Shown here in pieces: positions 52,752 to 62,545 of a stretch of DNA of 64,000 nt; within the stretch, counting starts at the first letter, position 1, and every line of letters starts with the position of its first letter. The notes under the pieces were generated by a model that saw nothing but the letters and a program-made list of their open reading frames with translations, had not been told where the DNA came from and did no database searches. Origin of the DNA: Acidobacteriaceae bacterium (lineage in GTDB: Bacteria; Acidobacteriota; Terriglobia; Terriglobales; Acidobacteriaceae). A program made the translations under genes and the position numbers. The DNA lies in contig DAIDGW010000035.1 in the NCBI GenBank assembly GCA_027452245.1, positions 1-64,000 on the forward strand. Direction: 5' to 3'.

Positions 52752-54617
52752 ATGCGGGCCCTCAGGTCGGAAACAATTCCCAGCGCCGCACCCCCTCAAG
52801 CCCCCGAGCGCGCGCGCCGGGTCCGGCTGATATGCTCTCTGCTGCTCGTGCTGGCCACGCTCTCGCTTTATAACCCTATCAGCCGGGCTCCTTACCTTGA
52901 TTACGATGACAATGCGTATGTACTGGAGAATTTTCACGTCCGCTCAGGGTTGCACTGGGACACCTTCGTATGGGCCTTCACCACGCGATCGGAGTCGAAC
53001 TGGCATCCGCTGACCTGGTTGTCCCACTGTCTCGACGTCAGCCTTTTCGGCCTGAATCCGGCCGGACCGCACTACATGAACGTTCTTTTCCATGTGGCCA
53101 ATGCAGTTCTCCTTTTCTTGCTGCTGGACCGGGCCACAAGGTTCCGATGGAGAAGTCTGTTCGTCGCGGCATTGTTCGCGGTGCACCCCCTTAACGTGGA
53201 ATCGGTTGCCTGGATCTCCGAACGCAAGAACGTCCTCAGCATGCTGCTGTTTCTGCTCACTCTCGCCGCATACGGATGGTACGCGCGCAAACCTTGCGTG
53301 GGCCGGTATCTACTAGTCGCGTTTACCTTCGCCCTGGCTCTGATGGCAAAGCCGCAGGTGATCACGTTGCCCTTCGCGCTCCTGTTGCTGGATTACTGGC
53401 CTCTCGGCCGTGCTGGCAGCCCACACCCCGGGTCGGGAGAATTCGCCTCCGCCTATCCATGGCGGCAACTTACATTGGAGAAATTGCCTCTGTTTTTCCT
53501 TTCGGCAGCGAGTGCATGGATCACAATGCTGGCCCAGACAGTCGCACTGCATCGCGAGTTCCCCTTATCGATACGGCTGCAAAATGCGGCTCTGGCTTAC
53601 GTGAAATACATCGGAAAGACTGTTTGGCCATTAAATCTGGCGCCGCTTTACCCCCACCCGGGATTCTCCGTTAATGCGGAACACGCCATATTCGCGGCAA
53701 TTCTACTGGCCATCATCACTGTGCTTGTAGGCGTAAGCCGGCGTCCCTATCTGTTGGTAGGCTGGCTCTGGTTTCTCGGAATACTGGTGCCAATGATCGG
53801 GCTGGTGCAAGTCGGCGTACAGGCCATGGCCGATCGCTACAGCTACATTCCAGCTATCGGCCTGTTCGTCATGGCGTGCTGGGGAATCAGTGAGCTATGG
53901 AAAAAGTGGCACGCTCCGCGGATTGCCGGTGCGGTACTGGCCGCCTGCGTTCTATGCTCCTATGCCTTCGCTTCCCATCGCTATATTGACTGCTGGAAGA
54001 ACAATCTCACGCTCTGGTCCCACACGCTCCAGATAACTCAGAACAATTTCATTGCAGAAGATAGCTTCGCCCAAGCGTTGCTGGCACAAGGAAAGATGGA
54101 CGAGGCAGCGGCTCATTTTCAGAACGCAGTCAGAATCAACCCTCAGGATCCCATCGGGAACCTTAATCTGGGGGCCTGCGAGCAACAGAAACAGGACTAT
54201 TCCGCCGCCATTGCGCACTACCAGGACGTTCTTCAGCTCACTCGAATTCCCCGGCTGCTCGCTCTCGATTTAACGAATCTGGGATATGCCTACTACGCTC
54301 AAGGAAAGATTGATCAAGCCCAGCATAGCTTCGAGTCTGCCCTACAGCAGCAACCCGAGGATTCCCACGCATTTTTGGGGCTCGGCGTCATCGCTTATGT
54401 TCGCGGCGATTTCCCTCTGGCGGTTGCCGATTACCAGAAGGCGCTGCGCCTGCAGAATAGCGACTTGGGATATCTGCTCCTGGCCCAGGCACTGGACCGG
54501 GAGGGAAACACTCATGCGGCCGCAACCGCACGCTCTGCCGCGGAGCGCCTCTCACCCAACATCAATGCAACGAATGCTGCAGCCCGTCAACTGCTGGCCC
54601 CACGCAATTCCTCGTAG
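52752..54617 (+). CDS. Multi-pass membrane protein with TPR repeats (TMTC-like)
   Basis: 621 aa. The N-terminal 400 residues hold about ten transmembrane helices with YDDNAYVLENFHV, NWHPLTWLSHCLD, HPLNVESVAWISERKNVLS and YWPLGR, a pattern of GT-C-like proteins related to eukaryotic TMTC O-mannosyltransferases. The C-terminal 200 residues contain TPR repeats (AQALLAQGKMDEAAAHFQNAV, LGYAYYAQGKIDQAQHSFESAL). Possible protein glycosyltransferase; activity unproven. Confidence 0.85.
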   Translation: MRALRSETIPSAAPPQAPERARRVRLICSLLLVLATLSLYNPISRAPYLDYDDNAYVLENFHVRSGLHWDTFVWAFTTRSESNWHPLTWLSHCLDVSLFGLNPAGPHYMNVLFHVANAVLLFLLLDRATRFRWRSLFVAALFAVHPLNVESVAWISERKNVLSMLLFLLTLAAYGWYARKPCVGRYLLVAFTFALALMAKPQVITLPFALLLLDYWPLGRAGSPHPGSGEFASAYPWRQLTLEKLPLFFLSAASAWITMLAQTVALHREFPLSIRLQNAALAYVKYIGKTVWPLNLAPLYPHPGFSVNAEHAIFAAILLAIITVLVGVSRRPYLLVGWLWFLGILVPMIGLVQVGVQAMADRYSYIPAIGLFVMACWGISELWKKWHAPRIAGAVLAACVLCSYAFASHRYIDCWKNNLTLWSHTLQITQNNFIAEDSFAQALLAQGKMDEAAAHFQNAVRINPQDPIGNLNLGACEQQKQDYSAAIAHYQDVLQLTRIPRLLALDLTNLGYAYYAQGKIDQAQHSFESALQQQPEDSHAFLGLGVIAYVRGDFPLAVADYQKALRLQNSDLGYLLLAQALDREGNTHAAATARSAAERLSPNINATNAAARQLLAPRNSS

Positions 54618-54787
54618 TTTGGTAGAACAAAGCCGATCTCGCGGAAGGCAATTTTGCTCAACCCGTAATTCTGTCGCTGCTCGTTTCCGTGCGCCTGCCA
54701 TGACTCCTCGCATTAGCTAAGTGGACCCGCGTGCTATCATCCGCTCGAGTCTCACTCTGCATCATGACGCCCGCCCCAGGAGGAGCC

Positions 54788-55102
54788 ATGCACTGGTATT
54801 TCTACCTCAGCTACTTTTTCGGAGGCGCCTTCCTCGCCAACGCCGTCCCACACTTCGTGAGCGGCACGTGCGGGCGTCCATTTCCGAGCCCATTCGCCTC
54901 GCCTCCCGGTCGCGGCCTGTCCTCCCCGATGGTGAACGTACTGTGGGGCTCGTTCAACATGGCAGTCGGATACATTCTCGTCGCCCGCCTCGGGGAATTC
55001 TGCCTTCGCCGCACCTCCGATGTCCTTGCCGCTGGAGCAGGCGGCCTGCTAATGGCCGTGATGCTCGCGTGGACCTTCGGGCAACGCCTTTCAGGAAGAT
55101 AG
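54788..55102 (+). CDS. Small membrane protein (104 aa)
   Basis: The start ATG 54788 is preceded by AGGAGG. Three hydrophobic segments: WYFYLSYFFGGAFLANAVPHF, VNVLWGSFNMAVGYILVA and VLAAGAGGLLMAVMLAWTFG. The first contains HF near a SGTCGRPF loop. Not recognised beyond a conserved-looking membrane protein. Confidence 0.6.
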   Translation: MHWYFYLSYFFGGAFLANAVPHFVSGTCGRPFPSPFASPPGRGLSSPMVNVLWGSFNMAVGYILVARLGEFCLRRTSDVLAAGAGGLLMAVMLAWTFGQRLSGR

Positions 55103-55262
55103 CCGCGGCGTACGCTCTTGAGAAGCGGTTGTCCATCAGAGCCGGAACCAAGCTTGCAAAGTTAGCCTCAAAATTTGTGATTTGGATCACGGTATGATCG
55201 TGTCAGACCTGCTACCGTCGTGCGACTTTAATTGCCTTCCTTCCCCCAGATAGGAAGACTCG

Positions 55263-55460
55263 ATGCTTCGCCACGAATGCAGAAGCAAGGTACTCGCGAA
55301 ACTAACCAATGCCCGCTGTGAAATCGAAGACGCCCTGAACCTTTCAACGCCGGTTGCACGCTACGATCCTGTCCTGATGACTGATTCCACGCGAAATCAT
55401 CTGTCGGCGATCATCGACGAACTCAACCGGGTGCTGCGCCACATTGAGGCCTCGCAATGA
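55263..55460 (+). CDS. Small helical hypothetical protein (65 aa)
   Basis: ATG 55263 with AGGAAG about 8 bases upstream. Amphipathic helices (AKLTNARCEIEDALNL, LSAIIDELNRVLRHIEAS). No family recognised. Confidence 0.5.
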   Translation: MLRHECRSKVLAKLTNARCEIEDALNLSTPVARYDPVLMTDSTRNHLSAIIDELNRVLRHIEASQ

Positions 55461-55587
55461 CGTATTGGTGTTCACCTTCCAGTGAGTCTTCCCGTTTGCG
55501 GTCGAGATTATGGAACTTCAGCAGACCGGGGTGATACATCCAGAGGCCTTCTACTCGCAGCGCTGGATATGAAGGGAACAGAAACTT

Positions 55588-55662
55588 TGGTAGCCCTGAC
55601 GGGAATCGAACCCGTATACCTGCCTTGAGAGGGCAGTATCCTAACCGTTAGATGACAGGGCC
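55588..55662 (-). tRNA. tRNA-Glu (anticodon CTC)
   Basis: The minus strand gives acceptor GGCCCTG with CAGGGCT (first pair G-T wobble) and an encoded CCA end, anticodon arm CTGCC-CTCTCAA-GGCAG with CTC at 34-36, and TTCGATT T-loop. 75 nt including CCA. Confidence 0.93.
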
Positions 55663-55980
55663 GCTCGGCACTTTTCTCGCATCCGCCACAGGTCTCCGGA
55701 GACACGCGGTCTCCATAAAATGTGGCAAGATCTTGATTATAACAAACACTTTCCTGCTCTCCCGGCCGCCATTTTCAAATCGGACTTTCCGCATTGCACC
55801 AGCAAAAATCTGAAGTGCAAATCATTGGCATTCACATCCCACCACGGTTTATAGTGGATAAATCTCAGCAAGCCGACCATTAATTATTCAACCGCAGTTG
55901 CCACGGCAATAGCATGTTGTTCGTGCACTCATAACCTCAATTGATCCCTGGATTTCTCGTAGGTAAAGGAGTTTCTTTTT
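55663..55980. other. Intergenic region upstream of the DUF2934 gene
   Basis: 318 bases with no gene. It must hold the tRNA-Glu promoter (minus strand) and the promoter of the gene at 55981. AAAGGAG ends about 10 bases before that ATG. No other structure noted. Confidence 0.4.
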
Positions 55981-56295
55981 ATGGCCAAGACCAAATCCCC
56001 CGCCCCCAAAACCCGCCGCGCCAAACCATCCAACGGTGAAACTGGCGCCGAACTCACCAGCACCCAGCCGGTCACTGCTGCTCAGGTCGACAACGGGCAT
56101 TCCGATCCCCGCAAATTTGAAGTAACCAAGGCCGACTCCCGCGGCACCGTCGTGCCCATCAATTTAGAAGATGAGATTCGCCGCCGCGCCTACGAACTGG
56201 CCGAGCGGCGTGGCTTCCAGGGCGGCAGCGAAACCGAAGATTGGCTGGCCGCCGAGCGCGAAGTTCTGCAGCGCTATCGCCAACAAAGCGCCTGA
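55981..56295 (+). CDS. DUF2934 domain protein
   Basis: 104 aa. The first 50 residues are lysine/proline-rich and disordered. The C-terminal LEDEIRRRAYELAERRGFQGG plus TEDWLAAEREVLQRY is the DUF2934 motif, a short helical domain frequent in acidobacteria and related soil bacteria. Function unknown. AAAGGAG precedes the ATG. Confidence 0.88.
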   Translation: MAKTKSPAPKTRRAKPSNGETGAELTSTQPVTAAQVDNGHSDPRKFEVTKADSRGTVVPINLEDEIRRRAYELAERRGFQGGSETEDWLAAEREVLQRYRQQSA

Positions 56296-56499
56296 TTCTG
56301 GCGAATCATGGGACTGGCGGCCGCATGCCGGCCGCCACGAGGCGAACCGCCACCGCCCCGGTCGCATTTGTGTTTCGCCCTCTACTCCTGCCGTGGATGT
56401 GGGACAATATCTTCTGTCTGCAGCGCCGCCGCGCTCTGGGGAACTTAAAGGCTTCTTGTGCCCGGCGCACTCTGAAAATCATTTCAGGAAATAGGTGAG

Positions 56500-58551
56500 A
56501 TGGCAGCCATCGGCAGTTTCGCTCTCCTTTTAGCCCTCGGCCTGAGTGTCTACTCCTTTCTCGCGGGAATCTTCGCCCTCATCCGTCAGCACGACGAAAG
56601 CTCGCCGCGCATCGGAGAGACCGCTCGCCGCGCCGGCGTCATGATCTTTGCCGCGGTCCTGCTGGCCTCGCTGGTTCTCGTCGTCAGCGCCTTTCAGGAC
56701 AACTTCACCATCGCCTACATCTTCCACCACAGCAACCGCGCGCTTTCCCTTCCTTATAAGTTTGCCGTCCTCTGGTCCGGCCAGGAGGGTTCGCTGCTGT
56801 TCTGGTCGCTGCTGCTGGCCGCCTACGGATTCGTCCTCCGCCTCCGTTACAAAACCGATCCCCGGCTGTTCGCTTATGCTTCGGTGGTCATCGCCGGCGT
56901 CCAGATATTCTTTCTCTTGCTGGTAAATTTCGCCGCCAATCCCTTCGGCCTGCTCGGTGGCCCCCTGCGCGCCGACGGCAGCGGACTCAATCCCCTGCTG
57001 CAGTATCCCGAGATGGTCATCCATCCTCCCATGCTCTACCTGGGATACGTTGGCTTTACCGTCCCCTTTGCGTTTGCTCTCGGCGCTTTGATCATGCGCT
57101 ATCCCGGCGAAAAATGGATTCATATCACCCGCCGCTGGACCATGGTCACCTGGGGATTCCTCACCTGCGGCATCTTCCTCGGCGCTCACTGGGCCTATTC
57201 GGTTCTGGGATGGGGCGGCTACTGGGGATGGGATCCCGTCGAGAACGCCTCGCTCATGCCCTGGCTCGTCGGTACCGCTTTCCTGCACTCCGTCATGATG
57301 CAGGAAAAGCGCGGCATGCTGAAGGTCTGGAATATGTGGCTGGTCTTCGCTACCTTCTGGCTCTCCATTCTCGGCACGTTCCTGACCCGCAGCGGGATCA
57401 TCAGCTCTGTTCACGCCTTCGCGCAATCCTCGATCGGCGACTGGTTTGCCTGGTTCCTCGCGATCAGTTTGGCGGTCTTTGTCTACTTCTTCTTCAAGAA
57501 CAAGGAACATCTGCGCAGCGAGCACAAGCTGGAGTCGCTGGTCTCGCGCGAATCGAGTTTCCTGTTCAACAATCTTCTTTTCATGCTCGCCTGCTTCATC
57601 GTCCTCTGGGGAACGTGGTTCCCGAAAATTTCTGAACTCGTGCAGGGCAACAAAGTCACGGTCGGCCCGCCCTTCTACAACCGGGTCAACATTCCAGTCG
57701 CGCTCTTGTTGCTCGTGTTGACTGCCGTCGGCCCGCTGCTGGCCTGGCGCAAAACTTCCCTGGAGAGCCTCAAGCGCAATTTCTTCGGGCCCACGATGGG
57801 CGCCATCGCCGTCGCCATTTTCCTGATGGCGACTCCGCCAAGCTGGGGATCCCCCTTCGGTCTCCGTCCCTGGCAGGACATGACGTACTTCTACTCGCTG
57901 ATGGCTATCTCTCTCTGCGCGCTCGTCACCTTCACGGTCGCCAGCGAGTTCTACCGCGGCGGAAAAGTCATCTCCAACAAGACCGGGCAGGGCATGTTCG
58001 CCTCCATGGTGCAACTCACCCACCGCAACACCCGCCGTTATGGCGGATACATCGTTCACTTCGGCGTCGTCGTGGTCATCATCGGTATTGCCGGCGCGGC
58101 ATTCAATCAGGACAAAGAGCAGGAAATGGGCTATGGCGATAAAGCCACCATCGGCCCGTACACCCTCGTCTGCCGCTCCTACACGCAGGACGATAAGGCC
58201 AACTATGCCAGCGAATGGGCGATCATGGAGGTCTACAAAAATGGACACATGATCGATACCCTCACTCCCGAGCGCCGCTTCTATAAGGCCAGCCAGCAGA
58301 CCACGACTCTGCCCGCGGTCCGCTCCACCCTGGCCGACGATCTGTATCTGGTCTATGAAGGCCAGAATCCCGACACCCAAAAGCCGATTTTGAAGTTTCA
58401 CCTCAATCCACTCGTGATGTGGATCTGGATGGGTGTCTGGATCATTCTCGCGGGAACGATCCTTGCGTTGATACCGAACGCGCAAGCGGCGGTTCGCGTA
58501 CCCGCTCCGCGATTAGTCGAGCATGCCGCCCCCGTCGCCACAGGAGATTAA
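56500..58551 (+). CDS. ccmF: Cytochrome c haem lyase subunit CcmF
   Basis: A 683-aa multi-pass membrane protein of cytochrome c maturation. The haem-handling WWD motif is GWGGYWGWDPVENASLMPWL (about 237-256). PPMLYLGYVGFTVPFAFALGAL and GTFLTRSGIISSVHAFA are typical CcmF segments. The C-terminal periplasmic region and last transmembrane helix are present. It receives haem from CcmE and attaches it to apocytochrome. Followed after 60 bases by ccmH. Confidence 0.94.
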   Translation: MAAIGSFALLLALGLSVYSFLAGIFALIRQHDESSPRIGETARRAGVMIFAAVLLASLVLVVSAFQDNFTIAYIFHHSNRALSLPYKFAVLWSGQEGSLLFWSLLLAAYGFVLRLRYKTDPRLFAYASVVIAGVQIFFLLLVNFAANPFGLLGGPLRADGSGLNPLLQYPEMVIHPPMLYLGYVGFTVPFAFALGALIMRYPGEKWIHITRRWTMVTWGFLTCGIFLGAHWAYSVLGWGGYWGWDPVENASLMPWLVGTAFLHSVMMQEKRGMLKVWNMWLVFATFWLSILGTFLTRSGIISSVHAFAQSSIGDWFAWFLAISLAVFVYFFFKNKEHLRSEHKLESLVSRESSFLFNNLLFMLACFIVLWGTWFPKISELVQGNKVTVGPPFYNRVNIPVALLLLVLTAVGPLLAWRKTSLESLKRNFFGPTMGAIAVAIFLMATPPSWGSPFGLRPWQDMTYFYSLMAISLCALVTFTVASEFYRGGKVISNKTGQGMFASMVQLTHRNTRRYGGYIVHFGVVVVIIGIAGAAFNQDKEQEMGYGDKATIGPYTLVCRSYTQDDKANYASEWAIMEVYKNGHMIDTLTPERRFYKASQQTTTLPAVRSTLADDLYLVYEGQNPDTQKPILKFHLNPLVMWIWMGVWIILAGTILALIPNAQAAVRVPAPRLVEHAAPVATGD

Positions 58552-58610
58552 GGAACACTGCAATGCGGCCAGAGTTTTGATCTTTTGAGACCGGTGCGCC
58601 CCAAGGGACC

Positions 58611-59117
58611 ATGCACAAAATTGTCAACATGAACAAACTGAACCCAACCCTCCGCCGAACCTTGCAGTGCGTCATTCTCTGCTCGGCGGTATTCGCCTTT
58701 CTCGGCGCCGGAGATCCCGCCTCCCGCTTCTCCGATATCGGCCATCAACTCATGTGCATCTGCGGATGTCACCAGGTCCTGCTGGAATGCAATCACGTCG
58801 GCTGCCCCGACTCCGACAGCATGCGCAATGAACTCATGGCCTCGATCACTCGCGGTGACAGCGACTCATTAATCCAACAGGCGTTCGTGCAGAAATATGG
58901 ACCGACGGTTCTCGCCGCTCCCACCACCACCGGCTTCAATCGCACCGCCTGGATCGTGCCCTTCGTCGCCTTGGCGCTGGGACTCGTTTCCGTCTCGGCC
59001 GTGGTTCGCGCCTGGAAAAACCGTCCCGCACCTGCCATTGCCGACGGCATTAAGCCTCCGCGCGGCGTGGAACTTGAGCAGTTCCGCGAACAGGCTCGCA
59101 AGGATACTGAATTATGA
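58611..59117 (+). CDS. ccmH: CcmH-like thiol protein of cytochrome c maturation
   Basis: 168 aa with an N-terminal signal/anchor (LQCVILCSAVFAFLGAG), a thiol motif LMCICGCHQVLLECNHVGC, SIT-type helix and FVQKYGPTVLAAP, then a transmembrane helix (WIVPFVALALGLVSVSAVV). The usual LRCxxC becomes CxCxC (Cys49, 51, 53), with further cysteines at 60 and 65, a variant I associate with acidobacterial proteins. It would reduce apocytochrome thiols. Its stop overlaps the next start by ATGA. Confidence 0.85.
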   Translation: MHKIVNMNKLNPTLRRTLQCVILCSAVFAFLGAGDPASRFSDIGHQLMCICGCHQVLLECNHVGCPDSDSMRNELMASITRGDSDSLIQQAFVQKYGPTVLAAPTTTGFNRTAWIVPFVALALGLVSVSAVVRAWKNRPAPAIADGIKPPRGVELEQFREQARKDTEL

Positions 59118-59416
59118 ACATTGATGCATTTCTCATCTGCGCTCTCGTTACCGTTGGAACCTACTACTACGTTTTTCATCTCCCCGGCCGCCTCTATCTT
59201 GGTCCCGAGAAAACACGCCTCGGCTACCTCCGAGAGCGCAAGGAAGCCGTTTACGAGAACCTCCGCGACCTGAATTTTGAGTACAGCGCTGGAAAAATGC
59301 CGGAAGCCGATTACGTATCCTTGAAATCAAACCTTCAGGACGAAGCGGCTACTCTGCTCGCCGAAATTGCCCGCCTGGAAGCGAAGGCCCAGCAAACTCC
59401 AGACCGCAAACGCTAA
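59114..59416 (+). CDS. Short CcmI-like membrane protein
   Basis: 100 aa, overlapping the ccmH stop by four bases (ATGA). One N-terminal transmembrane segment (AFLICALVTVGTYYYVF), then a helical cytoplasmic part with LRDLNFEYSAGKMPEADYVSLKSNLQDEAATLLAEIARLE, like the N-terminal region of CcmI/CycH without its TPR domain. Probably part of the haem-lyase complex. Confidence 0.7.
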   Translation: MNIDAFLICALVTVGTYYYVFHLPGRLYLGPEKTRLGYLRERKEAVYENLRDLNFEYSAGKMPEADYVSLKSNLQDEAATLLAEIARLEAKAQQTPDRKR

Positions 59417-59470
59417 GCGCCGACCCGGGACATTTCTCCCCCCTTGCGCCTGAAACCCGTATCCCTTAAA

Positions 59471-59496
59471 ATAAAACTGTACCAATTTAGTTCTAT
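59471..59496. promoter_or_regulatory. Candidate Rrf2/SufR operator before the suf operon
   Basis: ATAAAACT (59471-59478) and AGTTCTAT (59489-59496) are inverted with one mismatch and a 10-base spacer. It lies about 45 bases upstream of the Rrf2 gene in an AT-rich promoter stretch. Autoregulation by the encoded iron-sulfur sensor is likely for this family; the site itself is inferred. Confidence 0.5.
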
Positions 59497-59540
59497 TTAT
59501 CATCCAAGGGTTTAGAGGTTGATTCGGCAATAACTTAGCC

Positions 59541-60023
59541 ATGATTCGCCTGGGCAAATTGACCGACTACGGATTGGTTCTAATGAGCCAGATGGCTCGC
59601 CAGCCCCAGAGCAGTTTGCACACCGCACGCGACCTTGCTGTGCAGTGCAAACTCCCGCTGCCTACCGTCAGCAAGATCCTCAAGGTCCTCTTGCAGAACG
59701 GATTGCTCAGTTCGCACCGCGGCATCAAGGGCGGCTACGGACTGGTCCGCGAGCCCCGAATGATCTCCATCGCCGAGATCATCTCTGCCTTGGAAGGGCC
59801 CTTCGCCCTGACCGAGTGCAGCACCGATGTGACCGGCATGTGCGATCTCGAACCGTGCTGCCCGATCAAAGATAATCAGCGGATTATTAACCGGGTCGTC
59901 CAGGAATCCCTGCGCGACCTGATGCTTTCTGACCTAATCCGGCCGATGCAGCTCGCAGCCATGCGCGGCCAAAAAAACAACATCGTACCCGCGTCGAGTT
60001 TAATTTCCGGGAGAGTGCAATGA
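59541..60023 (+). CDS. Rrf2-family iron-sulfur regulator of the suf operon
   Basis: 160 aa. Winged helix [45 protein letters not shown], then a cluster-binding region with Cys93, Cys101 and Cys106/107 ([18 protein letters not shown]). Such SUF-type Rrf2 proteins sense iron-sulfur status and control suf expression. Its stop overlaps the sufB start (ATGA), so it is cotranscribed. Confidence 0.92.
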   Translation: MIRLGKLTDYGLVLMSQMARQPQSSLHTARDLAVQCKLPLPTVSKILKVLLQNGLLSSHRGIKGGYGLVREPRMISIAEIISALEGPFALTECSTDVTGMCDLEPCCPIKDNQRIINRVVQESLRDLMLSDLIRPMQLAAMRGQKNNIVPASSLISGRVQ

Positions 60024-61477
60024 GCACCAGCGTAGATACCTTTCGTGACCTCGCCCAGCAGGACTACAAGTGGGGCTTCGTCACCGACATCGAGCACGAG
60101 CAGGTCCCCAAAGGCCTGAACGAAGACATCGTCCGCACGATTTCGGCCAAGAAGAACGAGCCGGCATTCATGCTGGAGTGGCGCCTCAAGGCCTTCCGCC
60201 ATTGGATGTCGCTGGAGAAGGCGCAGGCCGAGCCGAAGTGGGCCAATATCAAGTACGCGCCGATCGACTATCAGGACATCGTCTACTACTCTGCCCCGAA
60301 GCAGAAAAAGCAGCTGAACAGCCTCGACGAACTCGATCCGGAAATCCTCCGCACCTACGAGAAGCTTGGCATTCCTCTGGCTGAGCAGAAGATGCTCGCC
60401 GGCGTAGCCGTGGACGCCGTGTTCGACAGCGTCTCGGTCGCAACTACGTTCAAAGAGAAGCTGGCCGAACTGGGAGTAATTTTCTGCTCCTTCTCCGAAG
60501 CGCTGCAGAAGTATCCCGAACTGGTCCAGAAGTATCTCGGCACGGTCGTCCCTTATACCGATAATTTCTTCGCATCCCTGAACTCAGCCGTCTTCAGCGA
60601 CGGTTCCTTTGTCTACGTTCCCAAGGGCGTTCGCTGCCCGATGGAGCTTTCCACCTACTTCCGCATCAACGCCGCCGAGACCGGACAGTTCGAGCGCACC
60701 CTGATCGTCGCCGATGAAGGCGCCTACGTCAGCTATCTCGAGGGCTGCACCGCCCCCATCCGCGATGAGAACCAACTGCACGCCGCCGTCGTCGAACTGA
60801 TCGCTCTCGACAACGCTCAAATCAAGTACTCGACCGTGCAAAACTGGTACCCCGGCGACAAGCAAGGACGCGGCGGCATCTACAACTTCGTCACCAAGCG
60901 TGGCAACTGCAAGGGCGTGAACTCCAAAATTTCCTGGACGCAGGTCGAGACCGGATCTGCTATCACCTGGAAGTATCCAAGCTGCATCCTGCAAGGCGAC
61001 AACTCGATCGGCGAATTTTACTCGGTCGCGCTGGCCAACAATTATCAGCAGGCCGACACCGGCACGAAGATGATCCACCTGGGCAAGAACACCAGTAGCA
61101 CGATCGTCTCCAAGGGCATCTCCGCCGGCCACGGGCAAAACACCTATCGCGGACAGGTGAAGATCCAGAAGAATGCCACCGGCGCGCGCAACTACACGCA
61201 ATGCGATTCGCTGCTGATCGGCGACAAGTGCGGTGCGCACACCTTCCCGTACATCGAAGTGAAGAACTCGACCGCTCGCATGGAGCACGAGGCTTCCACC
61301 TCCAAGATCGGCGAAGATCAGCTCTTTTATTTGCAGCAGCGCGGGCTCAAGGCCGAAGACGCCGTCTCCATGATCGTCAACGGATTCTGCAAGCAGGTCT
61401 TCCGCGAGCTGCCCATGGAATTTGCCGTCGAAGCCCAAAAGCTGCTCAGCGTCAGCCTGGAAGGCAGCGTCGGGTAG
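60020..61477 (+). CDS. sufB: Fe-S cluster scaffold subunit SufB
   Basis: A 485-aa component of the SufBC2D scaffold. Signature segments: [72 protein letters not shown], and [26 protein letters not shown]. Normal length. Starts inside the last codon of the regulator gene. Confidence 0.96.
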   Translation: MSTSVDTFRDLAQQDYKWGFVTDIEHEQVPKGLNEDIVRTISAKKNEPAFMLEWRLKAFRHWMSLEKAQAEPKWANIKYAPIDYQDIVYYSAPKQKKQLNSLDELDPEILRTYEKLGIPLAEQKMLAGVAVDAVFDSVSVATTFKEKLAELGVIFCSFSEALQKYPELVQKYLGTVVPYTDNFFASLNSAVFSDGSFVYVPKGVRCPMELSTYFRINAAETGQFERTLIVADEGAYVSYLEGCTAPIRDENQLHAAVVELIALDNAQIKYSTVQNWYPGDKQGRGGIYNFVTKRGNCKGVNSKISWTQVETGSAITWKYPSCILQGDNSIGEFYSVALANNYQQADTGTKMIHLGKNTSSTIVSKGISAGHGQNTYRGQVKIQKNATGARNYTQCDSLLIGDKCGAHTFPYIEVKNSTARMEHEASTSKIGEDQLFYLQQRGLKAEDAVSMIVNGFCKQVFRELPMEFAVEAQKLLSVSLEGSVG

Positions 61478-61586
61478 CCGGTTCGGTGTGGCGTGGCGAT
61501 TTAGCGCTGCGAACCAATTTAGCCCCGGCGAAAGCGACCGATAATAGCCCGTCGCTTCAGAGCCGGGAACCTTAGGCATTGAGAGC

Positions 61587-61604
61587 GCGTCCCCGCAGGG
61601 ACGC
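61587..61604. repeat. Short hairpin between sufB and sufC
   Basis: GCGTCCC (61587-61593), loop CGCA, GGGACGC (61598-61604), in a 153-base gap. It is not followed by T residues. It resembles repetitive extragenic palindromes rather than a terminator, and may moderate mRNA stability within the operon. Confidence 0.55.
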
Positions 61605-61630
61605 CTGAAAGCACAACGAAGGAACAACGC

Positions 61631-62398
61631 ATGCATCTGCTCGAAATCAAAAATCTGCACGCCAATGTTGACGGGCACGAGATCCTCAAAGGCATCAATC
61701 TCATCCTCAACCCCGGTGAAGTTCATTCCATCATGGGCCCGAACGGATCGGGCAAAAGCACGTTGGCGCAGGTGCTGTCGCGCCATCCCGCGTACGAAGT
61801 CACCGACGGTGAAGTCTTGTACAACGGCAAAGACCTGCTCGCCATGAAGCCCGAAGAAGCCGCCTGCGAAGGCGTTTTCCTCGCCTTCCAATATCCGGTC
61901 GAGATTCCCGGCATCAGCAACACCTACTTTCTACGCTCGGCGCTGAACGCCATCCGTAAATACCGCGGCGAAGACGAAATGGATGCGATGGACTTTCTGC
62001 CCATGTTCCGCGAGAAGTTGAAACTGCTCGAAATGGACGACAAGCTGATGAACCGCTCCGTCAACGAGGGCTTCTCGGGCGGCGAAAAGAAGCGCAATGA
62101 GATTTTGCAGATGGCCATTCTGCAACCCAAGCTGGCGATCCTCGATGAAACCGACTCCGGCCTTGACATTGACGCGCTCCGCATCGTGGCCAACGGCGTA
62201 AACGCCCTGCGCGGTCCCGAGCGCGCCATGCTGGTCGTGACTCACTATCAGCGGCTGTTGAACTACATCGTGCCCGACTTCGTGCATGTGCTGGTTGACG
62301 GGCGCATCGTCCGCTCCGGCGGAAAAGAACTGGCGCTCGAACTGGAAGAAAAAGGCTACGGCTGGATCGAAGCCGAGGCCCAACCCACATCCGCATAG
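61631..62398 (+). CDS. sufC: Fe-S assembly ATPase SufC
   Basis: A 255-aa ABC-type ATPase of the Suf scaffold. Walker A GPNGSGKST, signature SGGEKKRNE, Walker B LAILDETDSGLDID, then the H-loop VVTHYQRLL. AAGGA lies a few bases upstream of ATG 61631. Confidence 0.96.
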   Translation: MHLLEIKNLHANVDGHEILKGINLILNPGEVHSIMGPNGSGKSTLAQVLSRHPAYEVTDGEVLYNGKDLLAMKPEEAACEGVFLAFQYPVEIPGISNTYFLRSALNAIRKYRGEDEMDAMDFLPMFREKLKLLEMDDKLMNRSVNEGFSGGEKKRNEILQMAILQPKLAILDETDSGLDIDALRIVANGVNALRGPERAMLVVTHYQRLLNYIVPDFVHVLVDGRIVRSGGKELALELEEKGYGWIEAEAQPTSA

Positions 62399-62545
62399 GT
62401 GGTACCGGTAGAGGGTGCCCCGGGGTCTCGCCGAATTTGCCAGACCTGTTTGCCAGACCGGGGAGAAATTGAAGTTATTGGGCGCGCTTTAGCGCTGCCA
62501 TGCAGAATCGGCTTACAAGTGGGGTTTTAGCCCCTGAGGTACGAC
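62399..62545. repeat. Repeat-rich spacer between sufC and sufD
   Basis: TTTGCCAGACC occurs at 62436-62446 and again at 62449-62459. CCCCGGGGTCT (near 62419-62428) faces AGACCGGGG (62455-62463). GCGCTTTAGCGC and GGGGTTTTAGCCCC hairpin-like motifs follow. No gene fits; it resembles acidobacterial intergenic repeat sequence. Confidence 0.5.

Noticed and set aside
56530..58485. A 651-codon open frame antisense to ccmF
   Set aside because: It lies wholly opposite a clear ccmF gene, is strongly biased in charged residues as expected from the complement of a membrane gene, and matches no family.
60584..61891. A 435-codon open frame antisense to sufB and the start of sufC
   Set aside because: Spans two conserved genes on the opposite strand; shadow frame.
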